From a bacterium Ga0077546 (GTDB lineage Bacteria > Cyanobacteriota > Vampirovibrionia > Obscuribacterales > Obscuribacteraceae), in the NCBI GenBank assembly GCA_001464165.1, contig LNEX01000332.1:1-58326 (forward strand): 58,326 nucleotides of DNA. The letters run 5' to 3'. The notes beneath the pieces are model-generated. The model was not told the origin of the DNA. It saw nothing but the letters and a program-made list of their open reading frames with translations, and ran no database searches. The position numbers and the translations under genes are program-made. Shown here piece after piece: positions 15,524 through 24,457 of the stretch; the stretch's first letter is position 1; each line of letters opens with the position of its first letter.

Positions 15524-15561
15524 CAAGGCTGCGCATCGCCCCAAATGGTGGCAGCCTCTTG
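15524..15561 (+). terminator. GGCTGC/GCAGCC hairpin
   Basis: CAAGGCTGC pairs with GCAGCC(T)CTTG around CATCGCC..GGTG. It follows the 15184 gene and precedes a tRNA fragment. Confidence 0.6.
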
Positions 15562-15597
15562 TTGTTCTCAAAGTCACCATTTCCGGTGCATCTTCTA

Positions 15598-15626
15598 GGA
15601 CTGTAGCTCACAATCAGCAGAGGTTA
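15598..15626 (+). pseudogene. 5' fragment of a tRNA-like element
   Basis: AGGACTGTAGCTCA matches the acceptor and D-stem 5' half of the other elements (AGAACTGTAGCTCA), after which homology is lost. It sits immediately upstream of the arfB ribosome binding site, so arfB also occupies a cassette-like position. Confidence 0.5.
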
Positions 15627-15629
15627 TAA

Positions 15630-16061
15630 ATGCATACCATCGAAAATGTCACAGGTACACCGACGCTTAACGAGGCCGAACTGACTTTCACCTTCTCCCG
15701 TTCTGGAGGCGCTGGTGGACAAAACGTCAACAAAGTCGAAACCAAAGCGCGGCTGCATTGGAACGTACGAGAAAACGCGACACTTCCGGCCGAAGTCAAA
15801 GAGCGATTTCTTGAACAATTCGGCAACCGCATCAACAAGGACGGGGTCATAACTATCGCAAGCCAGAAGCACCGGACGCAGGGACTCAATAGAGACTCCT
15901 GCGTCCGTAAGCTGATGGACATGATTCAACAAGTAGCGACTTCGCCACTTGATCGTGTTCCAACAAAGTTCAGCAAGGCTAAAAACCAAGATCGGCTAGA
16001 GAAAAAGAGAAGAGATTCTTCTAAGAAGCAGGGCCGGAGAAAGCCATCAATGACGGACTAA
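15630..16061 (+). CDS. arfB: Peptidyl-tRNA hydrolase ArfB (alternative ribosome-rescue factor)
   Basis: 143 aa, close to E. coli ArfB/YaeJ (140 aa). The class-I release factor GGQ motif is at residues 29-31 in SGGAGGQNVNKVETKARL, a near-perfect family signature. The C-terminal tail is rich in Lys and Arg (KKRRDSSKKQGRRK), as needed to occupy the empty mRNA channel. It releases peptides from ribosomes stalled without a stop codon. AGAGG lies 7 bases before ATG. Its position among tRNA-like cassettes, behind a tRNA fragment, is notable. It might have arrived with the array or may be the chromosomal rescue gene. Confidence 0.95.
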   Translation: MHTIENVTGTPTLNEAELTFTFSRSGGAGGQNVNKVETKARLHWNVRENATLPAEVKERFLEQFGNRINKDGVITIASQKHRTQGLNRDSCVRKLMDMIQQVATSPLDRVPTKFSKAKNQDRLEKKRRDSSKKQGRRKPSMTD

Positions 16062-16187
16062 TTTAAGGAGAAACAAAGCGGCCTATCATCCCAGAAACTC
16101 TTCGAGACTACTGGTGCTACGCCGACCAACTTGCCAATGAGGTTGTTTCTCCACGTGCATTCAACAAACAATCAACAGGAGTCTCTC

Positions 16188-16475
16188 ATGAGTACTGTAA
16201 AACTGACACAATCAATTTCTGAAACTTACCCCGGCAGCAGCTTAACTGGCGCTGTAATCGTCACTTTGAAAGCAGACGATGTCACTAAAGCAGCATCTTA
16301 TGCGACTAACATAAGCGGTTTTACGATCGATGCCGGCTCTTCGGTTCTTCCCCTAGGCGACGGTGAATTTATGGTTCACGGTAACGCCACGCAGCCAATT
16401 CAGTCAGATCATGTGGTCGCTGTCGAGCGCAATCACAAGTATCAACTAAACGCTCCAGGCTCATCAATTCAATAA
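16188..16475 (+). CDS. Orphan protein, 95 aa
   Basis: The start at 16188 is chosen because AGGAG lies 10 bases upstream; the open frame extends further 5' without a ribosome binding site. A small beta-rich soluble protein (TYPGSSLTGAVIVTLKADDV ... VVAVERNHKYQLN). Not recognised. It may share a transcript with arfB, whose stop lies 127 bases upstream. Confidence 0.6.
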   Translation: MSTVKLTQSISETYPGSSLTGAVIVTLKADDVTKAASYATNISGFTIDAGSSVLPLGDGEFMVHGNATQPIQSDHVVAVERNHKYQLNAPGSSIQ

Positions 16476-16515
16476 GCCAAATAGGCAGCGGTAATAGGAG
16501 AAACATAGGGCAAGC

Positions 16516-16535
16516 GTAGCAGCGAAAGCTGCTAC
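16516..16535 (+). terminator. Stable GNRA-loop hairpin
   Basis: GTAGCAGC-GAAA-GCTGCTAC forms 8 perfect pairs with a GAAA tetraloop, 41 bases after the previous stop. T-rich sequence follows at 16548-16560 rather than directly, so termination is uncertain. Confidence 0.5.
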
Positions 16536-16679
16536 CTAGCCTCGTCGTTCTTTTCTTTCACTCATTGCCAAACGGCCAGACACCCGGCATGCAGCAATGG
16601 AAAGCAACATTGAAAAACGACACAGTGAAAGAACTAATTAAGGCGACCAACAAATTCACAAATTGAAAGAAGAAGAAAA

Positions 16680-17636
16680 ATGAAAATGAAATCACTCATT
16701 CAGTTATGGCAAGATTCGAGTGCTGAAAATGCACTAGAAGATTTAAAATGGCTTAGTCAACTAAGCAGCAAGCTGGGTTACAAAGCTATTGTAGATGGGG
16801 CCGATACAAAGCGGAGCTGCAGCCTTCTCTCGATAAAAAATGACAAGCGACTCACAAGCAATGCCGAGATAGTGAAACGGTTGACTCAAAGTCAACCCTG
16901 GACAAAACAAGCACAGGCCTGCCACGCCTATTTCGCCCAACTTTTCTTCGCCCTTACTTCAATTTCTAAGCCATGGAAAGCCTGGGTCTTGGAGCGTAAA
17001 GAAGCAGAATTCAAGAAAACACTAGATAAGCTATTGAGCGCATTCTTGCAAACCAGCCGAGGGCGCGCCATGTCAATTGAGGGAAAAATTGCTGCTCTCA
17101 AATATCAGCAAGAACTCTTAAAGCTCTGGCTAGACAACCCACCATCATTCCCAACTCAAGCAGTAAACCCAGATAAGGTGATCTTGAAGTATCGTGGTGT
17201 CATATACAGACGCAACGCCCTAGGCGAGTTAATTGTCCTTGCCGCCCAAGCTAAGCACTATGTAGAAAGCATCAAAGAATTAGCAATAGAAAGCCAAGGA
17301 AAGTTCACCCTCCCGGCAGAAGAGACAAGCGCATCCAAAATTCTATCGTTGATCAAACAGGCTCCCAGTTGGCCTGAAGAACAATACGCCCACGAGGTAT
17401 TGGAAAATGCAGGAATGGCGCAAGCTAAGGCTGTAAGGTTCTTTCTTCAGGAACAAGAGCTAGGCGATCTCACCGAAGAAGAATTTACTCGAATTTTAGA
17501 GGCAAGAACGCAACTCTTCGCTACTCTCGGTGACTGCATACAGCACAGTATTAATGCCCACACGGCCCAACTGGATGCTACGGCTCGCATTATAAAACTG
17601 GCAGAGGAAATACTAGCGACAATAAAAGCTACCTAG
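16680..17636 (+). CDS. Helical orphan protein, 318 aa
   Basis: GAAGAAGAA lies before ATG. Almost entirely alpha-helical with many Lys, Gln and Leu; no signal peptide or membrane segment. The helical repeats around residues 90-160 and 250-315 may form coiled coils. Not recognised; no catalytic motif was seen. It is isolated by gaps on both sides. Confidence 0.65.
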   Translation: MKMKSLIQLWQDSSAENALEDLKWLSQLSSKLGYKAIVDGADTKRSCSLLSIKNDKRLTSNAEIVKRLTQSQPWTKQAQACHAYFAQLFFALTSISKPWKAWVLERKEAEFKKTLDKLLSAFLQTSRGRAMSIEGKIAALKYQQELLKLWLDNPPSFPTQAVNPDKVILKYRGVIYRRNALGELIVLAAQAKHYVESIKELAIESQGKFTLPAEETSASKILSLIKQAPSWPEEQYAHEVLENAGMAQAKAVRFFLQEQELGDLTEEEFTRILEARTQLFATLGDCIQHSINAHTAQLDATARIIKLAEEILATIKAT

Positions 17637-18347
17637 AACAGCCAGTCTCCGGCCTATGTCACGCGGGCAGCGTCAAAGCTGCTCGACCTATTCTCAAACC
17701 CTGATTAAATCGACACTCCGTGAGCCTATGAAGCTATCCAAATTCAAATATTATTAGACAAAGTACTTTTCGTCACCAGCGCCAACCCTCCGCACAAATT
17801 TTCTATTTCCTCATCTTCCTTAGACCAGGTCACACAGCTGAGCAAATAGAGGAGTGGACCAAGCTAATTACTGAAGCGCGCATCGCCCGCGGTGAATCTG
17901 TTTGGTACATGATTCTACCTGAAGTATTGCACGTGATATTACCACCAAAACTGAGCACTTAAGCTCCTAGAGGAGATCTCAAAGCTGCCGTTAATACAAC
18001 TTTCCGAGTTAGGAAATCTCACATAAAGGCTATCCAGCTTTTTTCTTCACGCTAAATAATAGACCAGTCTACTAATTTGCAAACATCAACAAACCGTGTT
18101 TTATTCAGCAATCCAACTAGCAAAGGAAAAGCGAAAAGTGAACCAAGTACTCCAGACTAAACTTAATATAGGTAAGCTTAAAAAGTTTAGGCAAGGGGCA
18201 AATAGCTCTTGAGAATAACTCCCCTAGACCTATCAATAATGCCATTACCCTGAATTGAGGCCTTAATTTGATAGGCTAAGGCTTCAGGCTGGAACTATTT
18301 GCATTCTCGGAACCGACTCTGTCACCGAAAGGGCGCCTGCTTTAAAA
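17637..18347. other. Gene-free stretch of 711 bases with a gene remnant
   Basis: A frame without a start codon (about 17745-17962) reads RPGHTAEQIEEWTKLITEAR..ESVWYMILPEVLHV and stops at 17960-17962. It looks like the tail of a lost or frameshifted gene (a MKLSKFKYY start at 17728 is in another frame). A T-rich tract (18039-18046) then precedes a TAGACCAGTCTA palindrome (18060-18071). The remaining sequence up to the kinase start has no features I can name. Confidence 0.4.
18060..18071. repeat. TAGACCAGTCTA palindrome, copy 2
   Basis: Differs from the copies at 4197 and 48729 by one central base. The context AATAATAGACCAGTCTACTAA is conserved, as is the T-rich tract and GCTAA upstream. Confidence 0.6.
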
Positions 18348-20525
18348 ATGGCAATGAAATTAAGAGCAAGCCTGTTTTCTCAGTCACTAATATGGTTGCT
18401 CGTTTCTCTCACCGCTAGCATCGTTTCAATCACTTGCTTTTTACAGTTGAGGCATACAACTAAGGAACTTTCAGCCAACCTTGAAAGAGCCAATAGAATT
18501 GCTACTGTGACCAGCAATCTGAATAAGTGCGTGTTTGATCTAGACTTGATTTTAACTGATTTCGTCAAGAACCCACAAAGCAGCAGCGTTGAAAGTATCT
18601 CAGACAAAGTAGACTCTCTTGGCTCTTCACTAACAGAACTGAAGAGATACTATCAGCAAAGGCCAAAAGAGTCTCTTCTCTTATCCAACCTGAGTTCTTT
18701 GAAGGCAACGGCCGTAAGTTTGCTACCGCAACTACTCTGGAGCGCAGCTGCAGAGAGTGGCAGACAGGTAAGTGTTGGGTCTCAGTTAAGACCATTATTC
18801 TCAAAAGTTGAAAGAGACACGGCTGATCTGTGGCTGCTTCAGAACGCTGAGCAGCATAGCTACTTCAGTGCTTTTGCGAGCAACTCAGCAAATCTCCAAA
18901 ATTTATTTCTGATATGTTGCGGTAGTAGTTTCTTAGCTACAGTGCTTATCTTCTGGCACTTTTACAAATCAGTTCCATCTAGATTGAATCGCTTGTCTTT
19001 GAAAGTTCAAAAACTTGTCTCTGAATCAGGCTCAGGCTCAGGCTCAGGTATTGAACGAAAGCCAAATGGTGATCATGATAGTGAAGATCAGTTCGAGTAT
19101 ATCGAGCGAAATTTTGTAGAAGTGACAGAAAGACTCTCGCAGGCGAATACACGTGAACAACTGATTTCAGAGTACGCATCGACACTAATTTTATCACTTG
19201 ATGATTCTGGAATAATTCTAAACACAACCGGCACGTCTAAAAAATTCTGGGGTTATGAGCCTAATCAACTCGTTGGTAGCGAAGTTATCCAGAAAATAGC
19301 AATAGATAGCCGCAAAGTCTTTATGGAATGTTCGCGCACAGCGAAAAGTAAGAGCATGAGCCATAAAGCCTTCGAAGGCAAGGTATTGGCCGCTTCCGGT
19401 AAGACAATTGATACAGTTTGGAATTTCAACTGGTCCGAGTCTAAGCAAACTATGTTCTGCGTTGCTCACGACGTTTCGCAGCGTAAACTGAATGAAAAAT
19501 TGGTGGCAGAAAATGAACAGCGCATTCGAGCAATTATTCGCAGCGTTCCAGTTGGTTTAGCTGTTTTGAGTAGCAGCGGTAAAATTATCTTTCTCAATGA
19601 AAAGCTCTTGAGTATGTTCTCCACTTCACTTGAACAACTCGGAGAAAGGCCAATAAGTGAATTCTTCGATAAAGAGACTTTCGCTGTAGACCTTACAACT
19701 GAGAATCTTAACTGTACGGTCGAAAGTCGAATTGTTCGACCTCAGTTAGCCGACATTTTCGTTGAGATGTCTTTTCGTGAGTTCAACTTAGTTGACCAGA
19801 AAGCCATTCTCTGCACGGTACTTGATATAACTGACAGGCGGAAAATCGAAGAAGCGCGCGAACAGTTTATCAATATGATTACCCATGATATGCGCACCCC
19901 CCTTTCATCAGTACGCGGATATTTTCAATTACTAGAAGCAAAAGCATACGAAGGTAAAGCAGAAGCTCATAAGATTTCTGCAGAGCGGGCTTCGCGAAAT
20001 ATTTCGGAGGTAATCAAGCTTATCAGTGATTTGCTTGATATACATAAACTCAAGTCAGACAACTTTGAATTGAACAAAACACCATCGGCAATAACAGATG
20101 TAGTCGATAAAGCAGTCTCAAGTATTGCTGAATTGGCTTCGGCCAAAGACTTAGAAATTAGAATTCAAAGAACTAATGTATTGGTAAAATTCGATACTGA
20201 TCTAATTGGCCGAGTAATCGTCAATATTTTGTCCAACGCCTGCAAGTTTGCACCCTCCTTGAGTAAAATCGAAATTTCGCTTCGGGAACTCAATGGTTTT
20301 GTACAAGTTTCAATTTCAGATCAGGGTCGCGGTATTGCCCTTGAGATGCAAGAAAAGATATTTGAAAGCTTCGGTCAAGCATCTGCTGATGATTTTAAGC
20401 AAGGCTCAAGCTCTGGTCTTGGGCTTGCCATTTGTAAGAAAATAGTTGAAGCACACGGAGGCTCTATCGGCGTAACCTCAGAGCCCGGTAAGGGCAGCAA
20501 CTTCTGGTTCACACTGCCACTGTGA
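18348..20525 (+). CDS. Membrane sensor histidine kinase with two PAS domains, 725 aa
   Basis: Order: N-terminal membrane helix (about 14-34), extracytoplasmic helical sensor of the CHASE3-like type, second membrane helix (about 185-205), HAMP-like linker, a Ser-Gly repeat (four SG units from a repeated TCAGGC hexamer), PAS domain 1 (about 275-380), PAS 2 (about 395-500), HisKA with phospho-acceptor H513 in THDMRTPL, and HATPase_c with N-box (NILSNACKF), DQGRG and GLGLAIC G-boxes. It ends in WFTLPL. It autophosphorylates in response to an unknown signal and passes phosphate to a response regulator; none is adjacent. Its architecture matches the frameshifted kinase at 39104-40919, so the two are probably paralogues. 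Confidence 0.92.
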   Translation: MAMKLRASLFSQSLIWLLVSLTASIVSITCFLQLRHTTKELSANLERANRIATVTSNLNKCVFDLDLILTDFVKNPQSSSVESISDKVDSLGSSLTELKRYYQQRPKESLLLSNLSSLKATAVSLLPQLLWSAAAESGRQVSVGSQLRPLFSKVERDTADLWLLQNAEQHSYFSAFASNSANLQNLFLICCGSSFLATVLIFWHFYKSVPSRLNRLSLKVQKLVSESGSGSGSGIERKPNGDHDSEDQFEYIERNFVEVTERLSQANTREQLISEYASTLILSLDDSGIILNTTGTSKKFWGYEPNQLVGSEVIQKIAIDSRKVFMECSRTAKSKSMSHKAFEGKVLAASGKTIDTVWNFNWSESKQTMFCVAHDVSQRKLNEKLVAENEQRIRAIIRSVPVGLAVLSSSGKIIFLNEKLLSMFSTSLEQLGERPISEFFDKETFAVDLTTENLNCTVESRIVRPQLADIFVEMSFREFNLVDQKAILCTVLDITDRRKIEEAREQFINMITHDMRTPLSSVRGYFQLLEAKAYEGKAEAHKISAERASRNISEVIKLISDLLDIHKLKSDNFELNKTPSAITDVVDKAVSSIAELASAKDLEIRIQRTNVLVKFDTDLIGRVIVNILSNACKFAPSLSKIEISLRELNGFVQVSISDQGRGIALEMQEKIFESFGQASADDFKQGSSSGLGLAICKKIVEAHGGSIGVTSEPGKGSNFWFTLPL

Positions 20526-20699
20526 TAGAACTATGGAAGTCTGCCCATACCACAAAAACGGCCTAGCCAGATTTTTTGACTCTTATTTAAAGCTGGAAGA
20601 ACTGTGTTCAGAAAAGTGCCATGCCATTGGCACGATCTAAGCACTAAAAATTATTAGGGAAAAGCCTATCTTTGGTGCTCTGCCTATAAGGTTTCTGCG

Positions 20700-21149
20700 C
20701 TAATGAGTAGCTCTGGAAGCAAGACCCAGCTTTACTCCTGTAATAGTGAAGAAGGCAACAACAGCCTGCAACAAACCTGGATTTACTTCGTTGGCTGCTT
20801 CAGTTGGCAGAGATAGCTGATGGCTGTCTTCTCTCTGCTGCTCTCTCAAGCGCTGTAACTCAGCTTCAAGCCGAGTTATTCTCTCAAGATGATTAGGCAG
20901 CTCAGGCTGTATAAGCTCAGAAGCCCGACGAACACTAAATGGCACAATTCGCCACTCAGGCCCACAAGCGCCTGAAACCTTGATGCCTCTCAAATAGCCA
21001 CATTCAATATAGCGAGCAATGGTACGCCTAGAACGACCCAAAACTTCCGTGGCCTGACTCATGTCCCAAAATTGCGAGGCATCACTACTTTCAGTCAGAA
21101 CCAGCGACTTATCAAAGTCAATGGATATTATCTGTTCAAGTTTTCGCAT
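20700..21149 (-). CDS. Excisionase/MerR-like HTH protein with hydrophobic tail, 149 aa
   Basis: AAGGAA lies 9 bases before ATG. Residues 28-75 form a winged HTH of the helix_turn_helix_17 type (WDMSQATEVLGRSRRTIARYIECGYLRGI ... EWRI), as in excisionases and small MerR-like regulators. A coiled coil follows (LERITRLEAELQRLREQQRED). The C-terminus (NPGLLQAVVAFFTITGVKLGLAS) is hydrophobic enough to be a membrane anchor, which would make it a membrane-tethered DNA-binding protein. The target is unknown; no integrase is nearby. Confidence 0.75.
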   Translation of the reverse strand: MRKLEQIISIDFDKSLVLTESSDASQFWDMSQATEVLGRSRRTIARYIECGYLRGIKVSGACGPEWRIVPFSVRRASELIQPELPNHLERITRLEAELQRLREQQREDSHQLSLPTEAANEVNPGLLQAVVAFFTITGVKLGLASRATH

Positions 21150-21264
21150 CTATAAATTCCTTACTGAAGTTACGATAATTGACTTTCATAAAGAAAGAAA
21201 CAAAGCCTGCCGTAGGCTTAGGTGCCAGATGAATCAACTATAAGCGTTCAACTGTGACAAATAC

Positions 21265-21462
21265 ATGTCTAATCAGACAGCAGCCGACGAAATCTTAGTT
21301 TTTTTGAGAACCATCACGAAGGAAGAGAAATTAATAGCTTGGTCTTCAACAGCCAGATTCCACCAAGGGTCAAAAAGTATTACAGTATCTACAGCAGCTC
21401 TTTCGGCAGCCTACGATTCTCAGTTAAAGCCAAGCGTGCATTACAACTTCGTCAAGGCATAG
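21265..21462 (+). CDS. Doubtful small ORF, 65 aa
   Basis: Open frame with plausible composition (helical N-terminal part, then Ser/Thr-rich) but no clear ribosome binding site and no recognised motif. Divergent from the HTH gene. Kept as a low-confidence gene because the intergenic stretch is otherwise empty. Confidence 0.3.
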   Translation: MSNQTAADEILVFLRTITKEEKLIAWSSTARFHQGSKSITVSTAALSAAYDSQLKPSVHYNFVKA

Positions 21463-21883
21463 GCGCTCAAGACCATCAAGTTGCGTCGCAGTGTTCCATG
21501 CAAGAGCTTTTCTAACATCATTACTTTCGTCGGCGACCAAGATCATCAGATTTTTTGAGTCTTGCAAACATTTCAGATTTTACATGGCACAAAGTATCGC
21601 CTCCGCGGCTTTCAAGCCGCGGTAATGGGCCACAATCAACCAGCTTTATGCCGTAACTAACAATTAGTAGACAAGTCATCTACACGCATAAAAGAAAAAA
21701 GGAGCAGAGGCCCCGCGACGTCCGCCATGGTTATTTGATAGACAATTCCGAAGCTTGTTGATTGCAAAGGCAAAATTCAAGATAAGACATAGCGAAATCC
21801 TAATCGAGTGAATTTGAAAAAAATTGAAAAATGAGCAGAAGGCTGCCACCACTAGGATGATGAGCAGCCAACTATCAAGAAAA
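21463..21883. other. Gene-free stretch with hairpins and one arm of a long inverted repeat
   Basis: A perfect stem CCGCGGCTT-TC-AAGCCGCGG lies at 21603-21622. From about 21780 the minus strand matches the plus strand around 47000-47200, including a 5' remnant (ATGTCTTATC) of the gene at 47183, whose frame is lost after a few codons. The terminator at 21841-21869 belongs to the small minus-strand gene that follows. Confidence 0.5.
21841..21869 (-). terminator. GGCTGC/GCAGCC terminator hairpin (minus strand)
   Basis: Read on the minus strand, GGCTGC-TCATCATCC..GGTGGTG-GCAGCC is followed by TTCTGCTCATTTTT. Identical to the hairpin at 47068-47096. Confidence 0.7.
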
Positions 21884-22009
21884 CTACTCGACGAAGCGAA
21901 GGAAGGGTCCTGTCTTCGTCTCGCTGGTTCCGTCTGGTTTAACGACTGTCATGGTGCAGACAACCATGATTGGCTGAACCGGTGTTTCTTTTTTTTGTTT
22001 GTTGATCAT
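21884..22009 (-). CDS. Small orphan protein, 41 aa, paralogue of the 46899 gene
   Basis: Reads MINKQKKETPVQ.. ..VVCTMTVVKPDG...GPFLRFVE. It aligns with the 50-aa protein at 46899-47051, sharing the NKQK start, the MVVCT-TVV core, the DG turn and the GPFLR-VE end. The changes between the copies are mostly conservative, which argues for a translated protein. The upstream GCCG-AAAA-CCGGC hairpin and the downstream terminator are also conserved. Confidence 0.6.
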   Translation of the reverse strand: MINKQKKETPVQPIMVVCTMTVVKPDGTSETKTGPFLRFVE

Positions 22010-22553
22010 AACTAATCCTTGCCGGTTTTCGGCATTAATGAACACAGCTGCGTAGCTGGAAGTGACCTAAATTGCTCTCCCCAGTCTTGCGACGCACAAA
22101 CCTTGCAAAAACTCATTCTACAGATAAAGCATTTTCCCCAAGCTCTTTATTCATAAGCTTTTCGAGCGCCAGATTGTTTCAAAGTCTTTATACCCTCTAA
22201 ATTCTCAGGGCCTCCACTAAGCGACTATCCAGGCAGCTCCGGCTGATATAGCAAGGTTCGCAACACGTAATCGACGCATCAGCTTGTCAAAGACGGCTCA
22301 CGCCAATATTTAGTCCTTAAGATGGGCACTGTCAGCTCCTCAGGCTTTCAACGGCATAGCAAAATGCAGAAAATGTGATACTGAGTTCAGTATCATAACG
22401 AAATGGTATGAGTCCGAGATTCTTCGGAGCTGATTTTACTGATCGTTTGCGAGCAGAAGGAGGCAGCTGGAGCAAAATCAGAACAGATTACTAAATACCA
22501 CCATGATATATTGCACAGACAATGATGGTTCAATCTTTTGAGGAAGTACTGAC
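22010..22553. other. Gene-free stretch of 544 bases
   Basis: It holds the upstream hairpin of the minus-strand small gene (GCCGG..CCGGC near 22020), a block at 22256-22320 similar to 13222-13290 and loosely to 53490-53530 (shared CGCAAC-CGTAAT and GCCAATATT), and the palindrome at 22376-22395. The isochorismatase-family gene's ribosome binding site is at its right end. No gene seen. Confidence 0.45.
22376..22395. repeat. GTGATACT-type palindrome, copy 2
   Basis: TGATACTGAGTTCAGTATCA: 9 perfect pairs around GT. It is 158 bases upstream of the isochorismatase-family gene and could be its operator. Confidence 0.6.
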
Positions 22554-23084
22554 ATGATCAATCCAAGCGGAAAGGCAATGTTAATTATCGATCTGCAAAA
22601 TGACTATTTCCCTGGCGGTGGGTTTCCGCTTTGGAACACAGAGCAGACTGTCGCAAATATTCTCACAGCAATGCAGACCGCCAAAGAGAAAGAGATACAG
22701 ATAATTCATGTACAGCACATCGCCGACCCAAGCCTCGGCCTATCACCTTTCTTCAACAAAGGTAGCGAGGGTGCTAACATTCACCCCGAAATCCTTGCTG
22801 CTGCGCCCTATGCGCCAATTGTGGTCAAATCATTCGCCGATAGCTTCGTCGATACCGATCTTGAGTCAACGCTGCAGCGCTTAGGAGTAAATGAAATTCT
22901 CGTCTGCGGCATGATGACGCAGAACTGTGTCACACATACTGCAATTTCAAAACATGCAGAAAAGTACAAGTCTGCGATTCTTCCAGACTGCTCGACCACG
23001 GTGTCGGAAATGCTTCATTTGATAGCATTGCACGCGGTCTCAACACGGATGGCGCTTGTTCCTTCTATGCAGGCTCTCTCGTGA
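22554..23084 (+). CDS. Isochorismatase-family cysteine hydrolase (nicotinamidase-like)
   Basis: 176 aa. The catalytic triad of the family is present: D13 in LIIDLQNDYF, K92 in VVKSFADSF and C125 in MMTQNCVTHTA, with the cis-peptide region just before the cysteine. A GAGGAAG ribosome binding site lies 9 bases before ATG. Members hydrolyse amides or vinyl ethers (nicotinamide, isochorismate, biuret, ureidoacrylate and others). The nicotinamidase metal site (D-x-H-x-H) is not obvious, so the substrate is open. It stands alone upstream of the biotin operon, 212 bases away. Confidence 0.88.
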   Translation: MINPSGKAMLIIDLQNDYFPGGGFPLWNTEQTVANILTAMQTAKEKEIQIIHVQHIADPSLGLSPFFNKGSEGANIHPEILAAAPYAPIVVKSFADSFVDTDLESTLQRLGVNEILVCGMMTQNCVTHTAISKHAEKYKSAILPDCSTTVSEMLHLIALHAVSTRMALVPSMQALS

Positions 23085-23296
23085 TTCTCCAATGGCATGA
23101 GAGCAAGCGATAGCGCTAGCTATCGCAGCCAAATCCTGAGCCGCCATTAATCAAAGAGATTTTTATTAGCCTACTATTTGTACTTAGGTATCACTTATGG
23201 TGCTTTCTTGTTGCAAAATACTCGCTATAGCCTAAGATCTCCTCATCTAATCCAATTTTATATTTTTATCCTCTTTGGTCGAATGCGAGGTTACTA

Positions 23297-24457
23297 TTGC
23301 CCGCTCTTATTCACGGAGCACTTATCGATGCTAGCTACGACAGTCGTCGCACTCTAAAGAGCCTGACACCACTGATACCACCTATGGTGATTTATCAGGG
23401 CAGAAGCCTGATCAATTTTTCAAGCAACGACTACTTAAACTTATCAAGACATCCGCTAGTTCAAGAAAAGTCTATCGAGTTCATTCGCAAATACGGAGCT
23501 GGCAGCCCCTCCTCCCGTCTAGTTTCGGGCAATATTGACTGTTACGAAAAGCTTGAACGCAAACTTGCACAGTTAACTGGCTTCGAAGCTGCACTGATTT
23601 TCCCTTCAGGTTTTCAACTTAACTCAACGGTGCTGCCAACCTTCCTCAATGCCTCATCTAGAGTTTTGGCAGACAGTGCCATTCATCGCAGCATTATCGA
23701 AGGACTGCGACTCTCTAAGTGCAGACTGACAAGATTTGCCCATTTAGATGAAGACGATCTCAAACAAAGACTAGCCGACCCAACTAATAAATCAGACTCA
23801 AACTGGGTAATAGCCGAGTCTGTCTACAGCGTCGATGGCTCATTGCAAGACTTAAACTCTTTAACCGCCATTGCTTCAGCCCAAGGCAGCAAAATATACC
23901 TTGATGAAGCTCACGCAATTGGTCTTTTTGGCGCGCAAGGTATGGGCTTTGCCGCCGGCCGCAAAGACATAGATATAGTTATGGGTTGTTTCAGTAAAGC
24001 AATTGGCTCTATGGGTGGCTATGTGCTTTGCTCGAATCTTGACAAACAATATCTGGTCAATTATTGCCCCGGCCTAATCTACTCCACAGCACTGCCCCCA
24101 GCGGTTCTGGGTGCAATCGACGCAGCCTTAAACCTAATTCCACTTCTGGAAGATGAGCGCAGTTATCTCCAGAGCCAGTCAAAATCGTTCCGCGAAAAAC
24201 TAACTGCCATGGGCTTTGACATTGGCACTTCCAGGTCAAATATAGTTTCTATATTTCTCAAAAGCGAAAGAGAAGCACTGACCCTTAGTGCGTTTCTTGC
24301 CGAAAGCGGTTTCCTCGCCGTGGCATTAAGACCACCAACAACAGGCAAAGACACTTCAGCAGTTCGTTTTTCGATAACCGCAGCCCACCGGCAAGAGGAT
24401 CTTGAGAAATTAATTGCAGCCTTGCTCAAATATAAGAGAGTCAGTCATGTATATTGA
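23297..24457 (+). CDS. bioF: 8-amino-7-oxononanoate synthase
   Basis: 386 aa, usual for BioF. Family features: NFSSNDYLNLSRHP at the N-terminus, GSPSSRLVSGN, ESVYSVDGSLQDL, the LDEAHAIGLFG aspartate motif and the PLP lysine K234 in CFSKAIGSMGGY. It condenses pimeloyl-ACP with alanine. The start is TTG, with GAGG 6 bases upstream; the next ATG would cut into the fold. First gene of the bioF-H-C-A-B operon; its end overlaps bioH by 11 bases. Confidence 0.95.
   Translation: MPALIHGALIDASYDSRRTLKSLTPLIPPMVIYQGRSLINFSSNDYLNLSRHPLVQEKSIEFIRKYGAGSPSSRLVSGNIDCYEKLERKLAQLTGFEAALIFPSGFQLNSTVLPTFLNASSRVLADSAIHRSIIEGLRLSKCRLTRFAHLDEDDLKQRLADPTNKSDSNWVIAESVYSVDGSLQDLNSLTAIASAQGSKIYLDEAHAIGLFGAQGMGFAAGRKDIDIVMGCFSKAIGSMGGYVLCSNLDKQYLVNYCPGLIYSTALPPAVLGAIDAALNLIPLLEDERSYLQSQSKSFREKLTAMGFDIGTSRSNIVSIFLKSEREALTLSAFLAESGFLAVALRPPTTGKDTSAVRFSITAAHRQEDLEKLIAALLKYKRVSHVY

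Noticed and set aside
18380..19469. Minus-strand open frames inside the sensor kinase
   Set aside because: They are antisense shadows of a well-supported gene, with no motifs or start signals.
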